Of a stretch of 64,000 nt of DNA, positions 50,687-60,770 are shown in pieces. The DNA is from Eutrigla gurnardus (Eukaryota > Chordata > Actinopteri > Perciformes > Triglidae): contig OY741280.1 of NCBI GenBank assembly GCA_963514095.1, positions 7,577,964 to 7,641,963 on the forward strand, written 5' to 3'. Position 1 is the stretch's first letter. Every line of letters starts with the position of its first letter. The notes beneath the pieces were generated by a model. That model saw nothing but the letters and a program-made list of their open reading frames with translations, was not told where the DNA came from and ran no database searches. Both the position numbers and the translations under genes were made by a program.

Positions 50687-53600
50687 GCAAACATAACACA
50701 CTAATAATTCCACTGTTTTATTGGATTATTGAGCAGGCATCATGTGGAGATGGTTTGCAAAGCAGTAAGAGAATCCTTGTGCTCCCTTCTTTCTTTTGTT
50801 CCAATAGTCAGCACAAACAGACACACTGTGTCACCAACAACCTGGATTTGATATCAGACATCCCTTGGTTTCATGCTACTTCACTGATCAATGGATTTAG
50901 TGGCAGCAGCACGCCAACACACCAATGTGCCAGAGTGATATCAAACATGCAGGGTTTTAAAATATTCCAAAACATTGGAGGCTACAAAGGAAATGCATTT
51001 GGTAGACCTTAGATACACACAATATGTTATAAAGACAAAAAGAGCGTAAGAAGATTAAGAGATTACTCCTCAGGGTCTCTTTTAATACACGTTTAGCTCA
51101 TTTGTTTCAGTCCTAAATGACTGATAAACTGTCTGGGACTAAAACTAATTTCAGTAAATGGAATTGTCACATTGTATGAACTGACTTGGAGAAAACCGGC
51201 TTCTGTGTCTTTTACGGCCAGTTCAACTACTCATCAAGAAAAGGAACAATGCAATATACAATACCGCTAATGTGGACAAAAACAACACTGTGACATACTT
51301 GACAACAGAGGGGGAACTAGACATTTTCTCTCTTCAGCACAGGATATGAGAGCCTCGCTTGACCCGACACAGGAAGTTGCTGTCACGTTGTGGTGAGACA
51401 TGAAGCTTGAAGCCTTCAGTGATGAAGACACACGGCCACAGTGTGAATGTCACAGAGATGTTTACTGTAGAGAAATGGAAGCAGTGAAGTAAACACTGTC
51501 GTCGTCTCCGTAAAAACAGAACTGAGTCGAGTGCAGCCTAGTGGAAGATTTGTAGGAGTGCTACTATGGAACTGGTTTGCCGCCACTGATGCCGTCCGTG
51601 GGGAGTTCAGGAATACCAAAAATGCTTTTGAGAGGGCGGGAGCGAGAGCGAAGGAGGGCAAGGTCCCTGAGAAGCTATGCAAGTCACTACCACAGCAGTC
51701 CAGAGAAACCCCAGAGGACTGTGGTGAGCCTTACTGTAGGAGGGACACAAACAGCTGGGCGTGATGCCGCCTGCTGGTAGTTTCTGGTACTACAGTCATC
51801 CACATCATTGGGGCCTTTGAAAAGCCTGATCAAGTCTTGAGACTAATTAGCCACGGACATCAATAAAGGATATCAGTGACTAACACTTTTACTGGATACG
51901 TCAATAAATAAGTCTAATAAATAAAACCCTTAAGTATAGTAACCACATATTAAGTAATTTTGGAAATACAGATAGAAGTTTTATATTTCTTTGCATATTT
52001 AAATTGAACAAACTTTATTATTTATTGATGTATTCAGTCATCGTTTTCTGACTTCAGTGATGACCTTTGTTGGTTTCGGAGCTCCATACATGAAAGTGTC
52101 CCAACAAACTACACCTGTGTTCACTTTTGCTGCCAGTATATTATTTCAGTATTGACACCACATAATATAAACATATGGCCTATGTATAAAACAATATAAA
52201 TATAGACTGTATAATGTACAATACTAATATATTACTTTCTTTACATCAGAAAATCTGATCGTACTCTATAGCACAGATTTCCTGTGCAATGAGGGATTAT
52301 TATAGGCACTTCATTTTTATTTTTAGCCCCAAAATGAGCTTGTTGTATTTCTGCTTCGTTGCACCATTGGACCGGTTTGTAGCCACATTCCAGCATCCAC
52401 TTTGGTGAAAACCAATGAAAAGCCAGAGCTTCAAAAGTAAAAACCAAGTTCTTATAACTTGTAGTTGTTCCTTTAATATGATGTGATTAAATTGCTGGAT
52501 CGTTGAAAATCATTTGCTGTATTCATAATCCCTACATGGATCAAGTGTTTAAATGTTACATTGTTATAATCACTGCTCTGTTTTGTCTCTTCTTACAGTG
52601 GAAAACGGAGAGCACTGTGATTTCACAATCCTCCGAAACATGCTCATCAGGTGAGCAAGAACATCTTCATTACAGGACAGACGTGCTGGGCTAAGAATCG
52701 TGTCTAATGCCTCTAAAAGACTGAACAATTAGCCTGGAGAACAATTGTGCTTTACTTCAGTTCTGCAAGAACTGGTTGCAACGTCCAACACGTTGGTTAA
52801 AACGTATTAAAGCAAAAGAGTAAATGTGATCATTTACTTCCCTCTTGTTGTTTTCCAGGACCCACATGCAGGACCTGAAGGATGTCACAAACAACGTTCA
52901 CTATGAGAACTACCGCAGCAGGAAGCTTGCTGCGGTCACATACAATGGTGTGGACAACAACAAGAACAAGGGACAGCTAACCAAGTAAGTTCATCCGTAC
53001 AGCATAGCACAGACCTGTGGCGTTTGGGTCACAGAAATGCACATTGATAGTGAACCAATGGGATGGCGTTGCTGATTTGGCCGGAGGCTCAGAGCAGCTT
53101 GTTTGCTGTGCAAACGTGGAGGAACCTACAGTTCAGAGGTCAAAGTCTGCAGCGATTGACCCACGGATTAAAGTTGGCAAGCTGTCACTACAACAGGCCA
53201 AACCTTTAAACCCATTCCTAACCCAAACAAGCCGGCACTAACCCCACACTAACTGGCCACCAGTATCAGTTGTGTTTTAATCTGACCGCGCTACCGTCTG
53301 ACTCCTAATCCACCGGCTGCAGCTGCCCGTAATCACCAGCACACTCACAAACTAATGCATGGTTGATGGCAGCATGCTAAGTGTCTGTGCATTTGTTTGT
53401 TTTTAGACCTGAGACGGCTGAAGGCATGTAAGTGTTACTTCACTTCTTCAAAATCTCTCCAAAGAATGCATTTTCACTCCCATTTTCATTTTCCCTGTTT
53501 TATTTATTGGTTTTTCTCTCACGCTTTGCAATACATGCATTTATTTGAATGAAACACTGAATCAGAAATACGTTCATTTTAAGCGATCCTGTGTGGACAC

Positions 53601-55893
53601 ACATTACATCATTTCATATGTAATGCATTCTTATGATGCAAATAGCATTTTGAAGGTTCTACCTGATCTAATCGTTGGGCTCGGCTACTGGCTTAGCTGT
53701 TTCATTGCTTGTTTGTTATCTGTTGAAGAATTCTCTGTGCAACTAATGACTCTAATGCTATACGACCACTGGCTAATTAATCATCTGGTATTAATGCTTG
53801 CAGGTAGGCATGGGACGATATGAACATTTCATGTCAAGATTATCCTGGCCCCAATAAAAAAAACACACAGATGAAACACACATCCTTTTTTAGTGAAAAC
53901 AAACAAACAATCTAATCTAAGATATCATACATCATAAGGTTCCCCTGCGTAAATAAAGGGGTAATAAAATAGCAACCTTGTGAGTCTGTTCATTCTTATA
54001 AGATAATTCCTGTTTTATTTCTTTACTTCTCCAACATGATAGCGAGCTAGTGAGTTGCTCATGTGAGGATATTCACGATTATCTCAATTTTTTATTGTGA
54101 TCCATAATAAGATTCAATATCGTCCCATCCCTCTTGCATTTCTGGCAGCTACGATATCTCGCATGGCTAAAGGAACTACAACGATGTCAACAAACTGGTT
54201 GCAAAATGGCAGCAAAGCCACCACTACTTTTAGGAATATTTTCTGAACATGCATGCAATTTGTGACACACGGCCTCTTGCCTGTTTAGGACCAGTTCTGC
54301 ACATTGTAAGCAAACCGACTGGCCGGCTGAGGTGCAGATGATTCATGGTTCGGAAGGAGACACATACCTACTTTTAAACGTTATCTTTTAAGTTTTATGT
54401 CATTTAAAGCGTGTAGCCCTCGGACGTATGTCTTGTTAATTGGAGTACGCATGGCTGCACGTAAACAAGAAGTGAAATATTAATTTCACAAGCCATGTAA
54501 ACAGCTTAGTAGGAATATTGTCTTAGTTTGCTACTAAAAGATACTTTTCCTAGGTTTACCAACATCAGCTCAGGGCCTCCTATAAGGCTGCAAGACATTG
54601 GGTTTTTTCAGCTGGACGAGTCGCAATCGTAGCAGTTGTTTCATGATTAGCCTCAGAATTAGAGTTTGTTCCCTCATAACGCCTGTTTTCCTGACAAGCC
54701 CCTGTCCACTTAGCACCACAACCCTCACTGGAAGCCGTCTATCACAGAGGGCTTCCAGGGAAGGCAAGCAAGTCTTTCCTCCTTCTCTGATCCTGCCTCT
54801 TCTCCTGCTCGTCACTCTGCAGCCAGAAAGGCCTTTCTAGGTGGCAGGCGGGCACAGCTGGGATGTCACAGCTGTGTGGAAATGCACAAACTTGCTATAC
54901 CTGTATGTATAAACACTGGCCTGTGTCTCCAGGAGTCCTCTCGCCCAGATGGAGGAGGAGCGACGGGACCACGTGTCCAAGATGAAGAAGATGGAGCAAG
55001 AAATGGAACAAGTTTTTGAAATGAAGGTCAAGGAGAAGCTCCAGAAGCTCAGAGACTCTGAGGCGGAGGTAAACAAATGAGATGTTTTTTTGTTAATGTG
55101 TTTATTAGTTTGTGTTCCTTTTTATTCATGCTTGGTTAACTTCCTGACTGTACGCCCGTGTCCCTGCAGCTCCAGAGACGTCATGAGCAAATGAAAAAGA
55201 ACCTGGACGCCCAGCACAGAGAACTGGAAGAGAGACGTCGCCAGCATGAAGACGAGAAGGCCAACTGGGAGGCCCAGCAGAGGATCCTGGAGCAGCAGAA
55301 ACTAGACGCCTCCAGGTAAACACACAATCACACATGAGGGTCAATAATCCTTTACAGTTAAGCTCATAGATCCTGTTTCAACTCTGTAGACAACAGATGT
55401 CACTAAACTTCCATTCAATGGTGTATATATCTTTGAGCTTTACGATCCGTCCCACACACATCATCATCCTCGCCAAAGCATGCAGAGTTTGGTTGCTTAG
55501 CAACAGCAGGGGCGATGGGAGCACAACCTCCCAAGCACCTCGGATGAAAGGATGAATGAAAGCGGCTGGCATTGTCCACATGTTTTTAAACAAATAAATA
55601 GAATGTTACTCTTCCAAAGACTCCTTTCTTTTATATAAGAGGCAGTGGGAGGATTAGATTTCAAATATGCCATGTCATGGGTTTGTATGTTGAGCACGGG
55701 GGTGTTTGTGTTGGAATTAATGTGAAGGGGGGCAAGAGAGATATTGCATCAACATGTTGCCCCATCAGACCAACCAGACTGTTTTTGGATGAGGGCAGTG
55801 GGCTGGTTTTTGACTGCTGCATGCTTAACCTCTTTACTGTCCTCTTGTTTCTACAGGACCTTGGAAAAGAACAAGAAGAAGAAGATATTTTAA
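28689..55893 (+). CDS. septin7: Septin-7, complete gene with introns
   Basis: Septin 7 is a filament-forming GTPase, the essential central subunit of hetero-oligomeric septin complexes at the cell cortex, cleavage furrow and neuronal processes. I assembled exons at 28689-28743, 33455-33456, 34215-34317, 40986-41092, 47402-47502, 47593-47727, 49376-49493, 50158-50250, 50455-50551, 52599-52650, 52859-52984, an optional 53407-53427, 54933-55068, 55170-55315 and 55857-55893. All junctions are GT-AG and all phases agree, giving 435 residues (442 with the optional exon; human 436/437). Domains: polybasic RKSVKRG before the GTPase domain; P-loop GESGLGKS (54-61); DTPGFG (110-115); AKAD (191-194); septin-unique RGRQYPWG; C-terminal coiled coil from about 335. 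Only the N-terminal ~18 residues and a small C-terminal change (KLDAS for human NSS) differ clearly from the mammalian protein. Teleosts have a and b copies; I cannot tell which this is. The next gene, eepd1, is also its neighbour in human. Confidence 0.95.
28744..33454 (+). other. septin-7 intron 1
   Basis: Starts GTGAGT, has a poly-T run just inside, and ends at the acceptor CCAACACAG (33446-33454). No additional coding exon is needed or recognised within it. Confidence 0.75.
33455..33456 (+). CDS. septin7: septin-7 two-nucleotide microexon (CT)
   Basis: A pyrimidine-rich stretch (GTTTCTGTCTGCTCTCC) ends in AACACAG, then CT, then a consensus donor GTAAGT at 33457. No other AG occurs in the preceding 60 or so bases. 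Exon 1 ends with one base of a codon and exon 3 begins in phase 0, so exactly 2 nt (modulo 3) are required. G+CT makes GCT (Ala), giving [10 protein letters not shown]; human has [11 protein letters not shown]. Frame, splice signals and encoded residue all agree. Transcript evidence would settle it. Confidence 0.8.
34215..34317 (+). CDS. septin7: septin-7 exon 3
   Basis: Acceptor TTTTTTGTCCACAG, donor GTAAGT. Encodes [17 protein letters not shown], the polybasic RKSVKRG phosphoinositide-binding segment, and FEFTLMVV plus one base. Phase 0 in, phase 1 out. Confidence 0.95.
34318..40985 (+). other. septin-7 intron 3, with repeats
   Basis: 6.7 kb without recognised exons. It contains a (GT)n tract (34681-34745) and a CpG-containing block near 35.6-36.2 kb whose texture suggests a fairly young but unidentified repeat. 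Open frames here are random. Confidence 0.65.
34681..34746. repeat. Imperfect (GT)n microsatellite
   Basis: GT repeats interrupted by GC steps (GTGCGTGTG, GTGCGCGCATG). Confidence 0.9.
40986..41092 (+). CDS. septin7: septin-7 exon 4 (P-loop)
   Basis: Acceptor TCTTTCAG, donor GTAATT. Completes the Gly of [10 protein letters not shown] (Walker A/G1) and continues [18 protein letters not shown]...SHRIKKTVQ. Phase 1 in, phase 0 out. Confidence 0.96.
41493..41519. repeat. (AAT)n microsatellite
   Basis: Eight to nine AAT units. Confidence 0.88.
43511..43679 (+). repeat. tRNA-derived SINE with poly(A) tail
   Basis: A Pol III B-box-like GGTTCGACTCC (43536-43546) sits in a T-arm-like context. It is followed by 'cccgcatgtcttccccctct', an ATAAAAACAATAAAAAGG segment and a 21-nt poly(A) (43659-43679). 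This order matches an abundant percomorph SINE as I remember it. The A-box region is eroded or truncated. Same strand as septin-7. It is not a functional tRNA. Confidence 0.75.
45985..46245. repeat. AT-rich dispersed repeat (probable DNA-transposon derivative)
   Basis: Repeated variants of 'gactaaaactagactaaa', 'gaactaaaactggattaaaa' and 'aaaacattttgact' are typical of a widespread fish repeat whose ends carry this ACTAAAA motif. Family and ends were not determined. Confidence 0.4.
47402..47502 (+). CDS. septin7: septin-7 exon 5 (G3 motif)
   Basis: Acceptor TTGTCTTTGCAG, donor GTGAGC. Encodes [19 protein letters not shown], the G3 motif DTPGFG and DAVDNSN plus two bases. Phase 0 in, phase 2 out. 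Confidence 0.96.
47593..47727 (+). CDS. septin7: septin-7 exon 6
   Basis: Separated from exon 5 by a 90-bp intron, the shortest in the gene. Encodes the rest of Cys, then [40 protein letters not shown] and PSGHG. Donor GTAGGT. Phase 2 in, phase 2 out. Confidence 0.95.
48765..48920 (+). repeat. Dispersed percomorph repeat in septin-7 intron 6
   Basis: 'tggtttcccattgcttccgg', then 'tcattatgctaagctaagct' and 'tctcactgatgttaagatga' closely follow a very common interspersed repeat of percomorph genomes as I remember it. Non-coding. Family name not assigned. Confidence 0.6.
49376..49493 (+). CDS. septin7: septin-7 exon 7 (G4 motif)
   Basis: Acceptor TTCCTCCTCCAG, donor GTGTGT (weak, inside a GT-rich stretch). 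Encodes [18 protein letters not shown], then [20 protein letters not shown] and Q; AKAD is the guanine-specificity motif. Phase 2 in, phase 0 out. Confidence 0.95.
49970..50060. repeat. GT-rich imperfect repeat in septin-7 intron 7
   Basis: (GT)n interrupted by TTGG and TTGTG steps. Simple sequence. Confidence 0.85.
50158..50250 (+). CDS. septin7: septin-7 exon 8
   Basis: Acceptor TTTGTGCAG, donor GTATGT. Encodes [20 protein letters not shown] followed by [11 protein letters not shown]. Phase 0 on both sides. The acidic DDEEE run is conserved; the following residues differ slightly from human. Confidence 0.95.
50455..50551 (+). CDS. septin7: septin-7 exon 9 (septin-unique element begins)
   Basis: Acceptor CCCCTCTGCAG, donor GTGAGC. 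Encodes [20 protein letters not shown] then [12 protein letters not shown] plus one base. Phase 0 in, phase 1 out. Confidence 0.96.
50552..52598 (+). other. septin-7 intron 9
   Basis: 2.0 kb with the CA microsatellite near its start. Open frames at 51416-51764 on both strands have no recognised homology. Confidence 0.7.
50605..50684. repeat. (CT)n-(CA)n microsatellite in septin-7 intron 9
   Basis: Short CT run followed by a CA tract with a few CG interruptions, starting 54 bp after exon 9. Confidence 0.93.
52599..52650 (+). CDS. septin7: septin-7 exon 10
   Basis: Acceptor TCTTCTTACAG, donor GTGAGC. Encodes the completed Val, [16 protein letters not shown] and two bases of Arg. Phase 1 in, phase 2 out. 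Confidence 0.95.
52859..52984 (+). CDS. septin7: septin-7 exon 11
   Basis: Acceptor GTTTTCCAG, donor GTAAGT. Encodes [40 protein letters not shown] and T plus two bases of Lys. Phase 2 in, phase 2 out. This ends the GTPase/SUE region and precedes the coiled coil. Confidence 0.95.
53407..53427 (+). CDS. septin7: septin-7 candidate 21-nt cassette microexon
   Basis: A T-rich acceptor (TTTGTTTGTTTTTAG) and consensus donor GTAAGT flank 21 nt that keep phase 2 in and phase 2 out. Inclusion turns ...LTK-SPLAQM... into ...LTK-PETAEGM-SPLAQM...; skipping gives the human-like form. A TGC lies 16 nt before the exon (53388-53390), as in SRRM4/nSR100-dependent neural microexons. GCATG (RBFOX) words occur upstream (53357, 53372) and across the donor. 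Whether it is spliced in cannot be seen from genomic DNA. Confidence 0.6.
53803..54132. mobile_element. MITE-like non-autonomous DNA transposon
   Basis: Left end GGTAGGCATGGGACGATAT and right end ATATCGTCCCATCCCT are inverted copies sharing TGGGACGATAT. The 330-bp element is flanked by a possible 6-bp target duplication, CTTGCA (53797-53802 and 54133-54138). There is no coding capacity. It sits in the septin-7 intron before exon 13. The superfamily is uncertain. Confidence 0.65.
54933..55068 (+). CDS. septin7: septin-7 exon 13 (coiled coil, first part)
   Basis: Acceptor CTGTGTCTCCAG, donor GTAAAC. Encodes [40 protein letters not shown] and DSEAE with heptad hydrophobics, the start of the C-terminal coiled coil that pairs with partner septins. 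Phase 2 in, phase 0 out. Confidence 0.95.
55170..55315 (+). CDS. septin7: septin-7 exon 14 (coiled coil, second part)
   Basis: A 101-bp intron precedes it; acceptor TCCCTGCAG, donor GTAAAC. Encodes [40 protein letters not shown] and EQQKLDAS plus two bases. KLDAS replaces the human NSS here. Confidence 0.94.
55857..55893 (+). CDS. septin7: septin-7 last coding exon
   Basis: Acceptor TTGTTTCTACAG. Completes Arg and encodes [11 protein letters not shown] then TAA. Human ends [12 protein letters not shown], so one Gly is absent. Confidence 0.94.
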
Positions 55894-57003
55894 TAACTCT
55901 GGAGGACCTTCTTGATGTTACAGTGTATTATTTTCTACCAACCTGCCAGCCTTGATTGTCAGAGCATCTGCCAATCAACTACATCCGCTGTTTGACCATA
56001 TTACTGTGTAATAATCAAGTGAAAGCCAGGGGGCAGTATTGTCTGGACTCTGAATTTCAGCAACCGTTCTCTGCCAATCCTCACATTCCTCCTTTTAAAG
56101 AACTGTTCTAATCTCAGTAGAGTCAGTGTGCAGCCCTCTCTTGGGCCACTGCTCACAAAAAACAATATATACACACATAATGACAAACAGGGCAAAGTTC
56201 AGAGTTCAGGCTTTCTTTCCTCGTTTCTTCTTCTACTTCGGGAATGTTTGATGCTGCACTGCGCTGTGCTGCATCCCTTTAATGCCAAAAAACAAACAAA
56301 GAGGTCGGCCTTTCACTTCCTGCTCGTTGGCAGGTAGCGTCCGGCTGAGGCTCACCTCAGGCACTGTTTTTTATATATATATGTATCTTTCTGTTTGTTC
56401 ACTTATTTAGGTATCACATTTAAGTTCCTCCCACGTGGTATGCTCTTCCATCTCCTGCAATGTAAATTGTATAACCGTGAACTGCAGTGTTGTAACTTCA
56501 AACATGTGTAATATGTTCTTTCTTTCTTTTTTTTTTTTTTTTTGCTCCTCTTTTTATTTTGTATTGGCCTTGTTATAGACATTATGATCATTTTGGTTCC
56601 AGTATCATAGCCGGTGTTTTCCTGCCTTGCTCTTGGAAACCATTCATGTATTCCCGACTTCACTCATGCTGAGTGTAACGATGTCAAGAAACTGCTCTTG
56701 AAGTGCTTTTACATACATTTATTTGAACTTCTTGGCCGATTCTATTTAAAAAATAAATAAATAAATAAAACATTTCCAACTGGATCAAATCTTTCCAGGG
56801 GCAGGACGTGGAAAGCTTGTGTTGGATGTTGGTGGACGGGGAAAGCTGGAGCGGAGATGCTTCAGCCAAATAGTGGTCAACTCACTAACTGTACCAAGCC
56901 GGCTTAATTTACATCACATTTAGCACCGTTTGTGTACTGCATCTGTATTTTGTAATGTCTTGTTTTTATTGTAAAAAGTCACATAATAAAATTGTGATGG
57001 GGA
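55894..57003 (+). other. septin7: septin-7 3' UTR
   Basis: Follows the stop without further coding signal. A canonical AATAAA at 56985-56990 is followed by GTGATGGGG and an A-run, so it is the likely main poly(A) site. AATAAA words within the (AAAT)n stretch near 56750-56770 are alternatives. A poly-T run lies at about 56527-56543. Confidence 0.7.
56985..56990 (+). terminator. septin-7 polyadenylation signal
   Basis: AATAAA, followed by ATTGTGATGGGG (GT-rich). It lies 1.1 kb after the stop, a plausible 3' UTR length. Confidence 0.6.
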
Positions 57004-58235
57004 AAAAAAACAAATGGATGATTTTGGGTAAATGTTCGGAAATTATAAAGCAACAACTATATGACTGCATTTGGCATTTCTGGGGTTCAAAGTGAAGAGT
57101 TTGGGGCCTTCAGGTTGACATTAGGAGCATTTTCTCAAAATGGCAACAGCTGAGCCGGCAGCTTGCAGCTAACGGCGCAAATGGCAAGGGAGAGTGACTT
57201 AATTCTCCACTCAGACATCACGCCACTATATCTTTACATAGAAAATGCTGCTATATTAATGCCCTGAATATCAAATTTAACACTTAGTAAATCTAATCAC
57301 TATCAATTATGTCTGTTTCCAGCACCCAGATCATAACCTTGCCAAAAACCTCCATAATCATAAACCATTACAAACACAATATAACTCACGTCATAAGCAT
57401 AACAAAGCTTTGTATCTGCACCATAGCCTTTCACCTACTGAAATGGTCTCCCTTTCAAACGTAGCCGTTATCAGCAACACAGCACACCTCCGCGTCACTG
57501 AGCTGATAGCTGCCATCATGGCACCCGACAGAAGGTTTGGTGTGTTGTTAGCTTGCTTTATTTGGTTATTGTTATGGATTTATTTAACCTGATAATTGGA
57601 AACCCTTAAGTAAAGGCCGGACATGTCAAGAAAAGTCATAGCAGGTGATTGGCTTACTGGAACTAAACAAACGCTTTAAATGTGCGACACGATGGATTTT
57701 CGTGTGACATTAATTTCTTATAAATGTTGCTATGAGCAAGAATCTAAACAATCGTCAATTACTTTCTCATCTCATAACTATTACTTGATAGACAAAAAAA
57801 CGTTTTCCTAGAGGATCCCAGCATGATTCTAGGTCCACATAATAGGATTTCAGGGGAATTTGAGGTCATTCTTCGGGTCTTGTAAGGTCACTGGGGTAAT
57901 GGGTTTTTGAAGGAGATCCTTGAGTTCTTGTTGGGGTTCTAGTTCACGTTTATAACGGATAACTGTGATGGATTCTTTAGAATCTAGGTCTTGTTCGTTG
58001 GCAGCTTTCAGGGCTCAAAAAGAAGGTGCTAGTGTCCATGAGAGTATTCCAGGTGATCTTAAGAGGATCACAGGTGTCCTTGAGGTGAGACTTCAGGTCT
58101 GATTCTTGATGGAGCTTGATCTCTTTGGGCTTCTCAGGGCGCTCCAGAGGGTTATATGTTCTTAAGGGGTGGCCTGGGTGTGTAGTCATTGGAAATATTC
58201 CCTTAACTTAGTTTAATGGTTTTGGTTTAATGGTG

Positions 58236-58253
58236 GGGGGGGGGGGGGGGGGG
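58236..58253. repeat. Poly-G tract (18 nt)
   Basis: Uninterrupted G homopolymer. Confidence 0.9.
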
Positions 58254-59223
58254 AGTCCTGGCATTAACTCTGGCAATGATGGAGATATACTATAATTATT
58301 ATATTATATAATAGATTTCAGAAGCTATTTTGATAGCCAACCAAAATGCTCCAACATGAATATCTGTCTGTATCTCTCTATTCGTATGTCGTGATTGTGG
58401 GGATGGAAAAATCCCTGCTGCAACAGTAATGGCGTTGCTGGGAAACAGCAGGTTTACTTCCTGTCCACATCTCACAATGTGGGCCCCATTTAATGAGGTC
58501 TTCCCACAGACAGCAAATATATGGATCGGGTTAACAATACAGTATCAAATTGACCTGTGTCATGTAAGATGTTGTATTTTTGTTAATCCGTTTCTTTTTC
58601 ATTTATTTATGTAATTTTAGATTTGGCCTTGCCTCTGGCTTGTTCAAACAAAAGCTGGACCCGTTGGACTCCCAGCTCTCGTGAGGAGTTTAACAAACAC
58701 ACATATAGACACAGACACACACGCACAACGCTATACGGCAGCATCACGCCACCGCCCATCATGTCCGATTGGACGACTGTACCCTCGGGTTACCCAGGTG
58801 AAGACAACCTCAGCCAATTAGAGAGCTGTACAGTAAAACCCCATGTGTCGGCCCACATGACAAGACAGGAACCGGTCACTTATCTGATTCTGCCATTGGG
58901 GCACCAAAAAGAAAACACAGGGACCAGCTCTGATTGCATTACATCGATGCCTAGTGCTGGAGAGTATAGAGAACCCTCCCTGCTTGATCATCGTGCCTTA
59001 TCCCAACTATCGCTGCCAAATCCTCCCCTTGATCCGGTGGATCGGATCGGTTCATGTTTGGTTAATTGCTGTCCTGACATTGACCTGGTTCACTGAGAAC
59101 TGCAGGGTTTCTGGGTTTGCTGCAGCTCTGGGCCAAATTAACTGTGCCACAACTCTCTCTCTCTCACTCTCGGTGGATTCACCTTGAACTCTTTCATTTT
59201 TCACTTTCCCCTATTTTCTCCTC

Positions 59224-59227
<4 letters not shown>

Positions 59228-59289
<62 letters not shown>

Positions 59290-59313
59290 TCCCTCTCTTT
59301 CTCTCTCTCTCTC
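59228..59313. repeat. (CT)n microsatellite
   Basis: About 40 CT units with rare A or C interruptions; a polypurine/polypyrimidine tract. Confidence 0.93.
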
Positions 59314-60770
59314 CCTTAATGATTGAATGTTAATGTTTAAACCTACATGGTTTTTTTAAGCACTTCCTGTTCCCTCGGCTCAAAGTCGATGGGTTTGTTT
59401 TTGGTGAGATGCCTGATATCAGGTCTAAACACAAGATTAAGAGGATTTGTTCTACATGTTAAATACCCATCTCTGGGCATTTTGAAGTGGGTCTTTTAAA
59501 ACTGTGGTTGCTAATGCATTACCATATTCACTGATCAAAGAATGGGCACAACTGTACCTTTGAGACCTTTCTTATTTCCATTTGGAACAAACACATTTAA
59601 ATGACTGGATTCATGACCAGCAAAGAGAGAGGACACTACCAATGATGAGTTTTCCAACACCATTACAGAATAGAGAAAGTCCAGATAGATAAATCATGAT
59701 AGATAAATAACAATAGATAATCATGTGCTATTTTGGAAAAGAAGCATGTGTTTTATCTGAAAGTATAATGCTGTGCTAATTCAATCAGGCAGGATCAGAG
59801 AGGAAGGAGCCGGAGCGATAATTGCATCCTGCCATTGATGAAGGCCACAGTCAAACGCTCAATGCTTTGGCCGCTTGCTGCATCCTAATCCTGTATTTTT
59901 AGCTGTATTTTTATAAGACAACATTCTTGAAACTTCATAAAAACACAGTAAACTCAGAAAATATTATAGAGATCATTCGATTTTTATGCAGTTGATTAAT
60001 ATTTTAAAACATTGTTACTCTGTAGAGTGTTTTTTTTTATTGCAACACCATGGACCAGTCATCAACAATGAATGATTACTTATTAACCCAAGATCTATAT
60101 CTAAATTTGGATACAGGCTTTATAAACATTTACATGTATGTAATAAGCTCTTCTTCCCCAGCGACACGCACAATGTGTCATGCCTGGAGCCACGCCTCCA
60201 GCTGCTGATGATGGAGGAAGAATAAACCACATCACACATGACAGAAGAGGCGATATTAGATTCCAAAATAAAATCCGAATGTATTATTCTTTTTCTCGCT
60301 ATGTTTTTTTTTATTTTTATCTTTTATTTTTAGCTATTTGCACCAGAACTCTCCAGGCACCAACATAGCAAAACTATACAATCATACAATTATGGGGAGA
60401 TAATACCTTTGCGAAATAATCAATACATTTGAAAACTTTATTTTGTAGGCCCAGATAGAATATGGGAAATAAATAAACACATTTAGAAAAATGTGCCCGA
60501 ATTATTGAAGATTAAGTTATTGACTTAAATGTAGCCAAAAATAATACATAAACAAATCAATTATTTTTTTTAATGTGTAGGATAGCATGCAGAAATGATA
60601 ATCCCTCTCGATCATTATGACCCACTACAAGTGAGGGTCATACTGTGTTCTTCTTATTTTTTTCTGTTTGGTTGTTTCTGAAAACAAAGCTTTATTCCTC
60701 TCCGTTATTATGCCTTTTAACTTGCTCGCTTTGGCTGCTTACCGAAGCGCATTTTATTTTTCCGAGTAAT

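Larger units (their letters stand above)
57004..60770. other. Intergenic stretch between septin-7 and eepd1
   Basis: 3.8 kb without recognised genes. Contains a poly-G tract (58236-58253), a CT tract (59228-59313) and a mixed-composition block near 59760-59900 that may be conserved non-coding DNA. A 157-codon frame (58623-59096) has no family I recognise. Confidence 0.6.

Noticed and set aside
58623..59096. 157-codon + strand frame between septin-7 and eepd1
   Set aside because: No recognisable domain, no splice context or promoter, and it runs into simple CT repeats. Probably random; a protein search would settle it.
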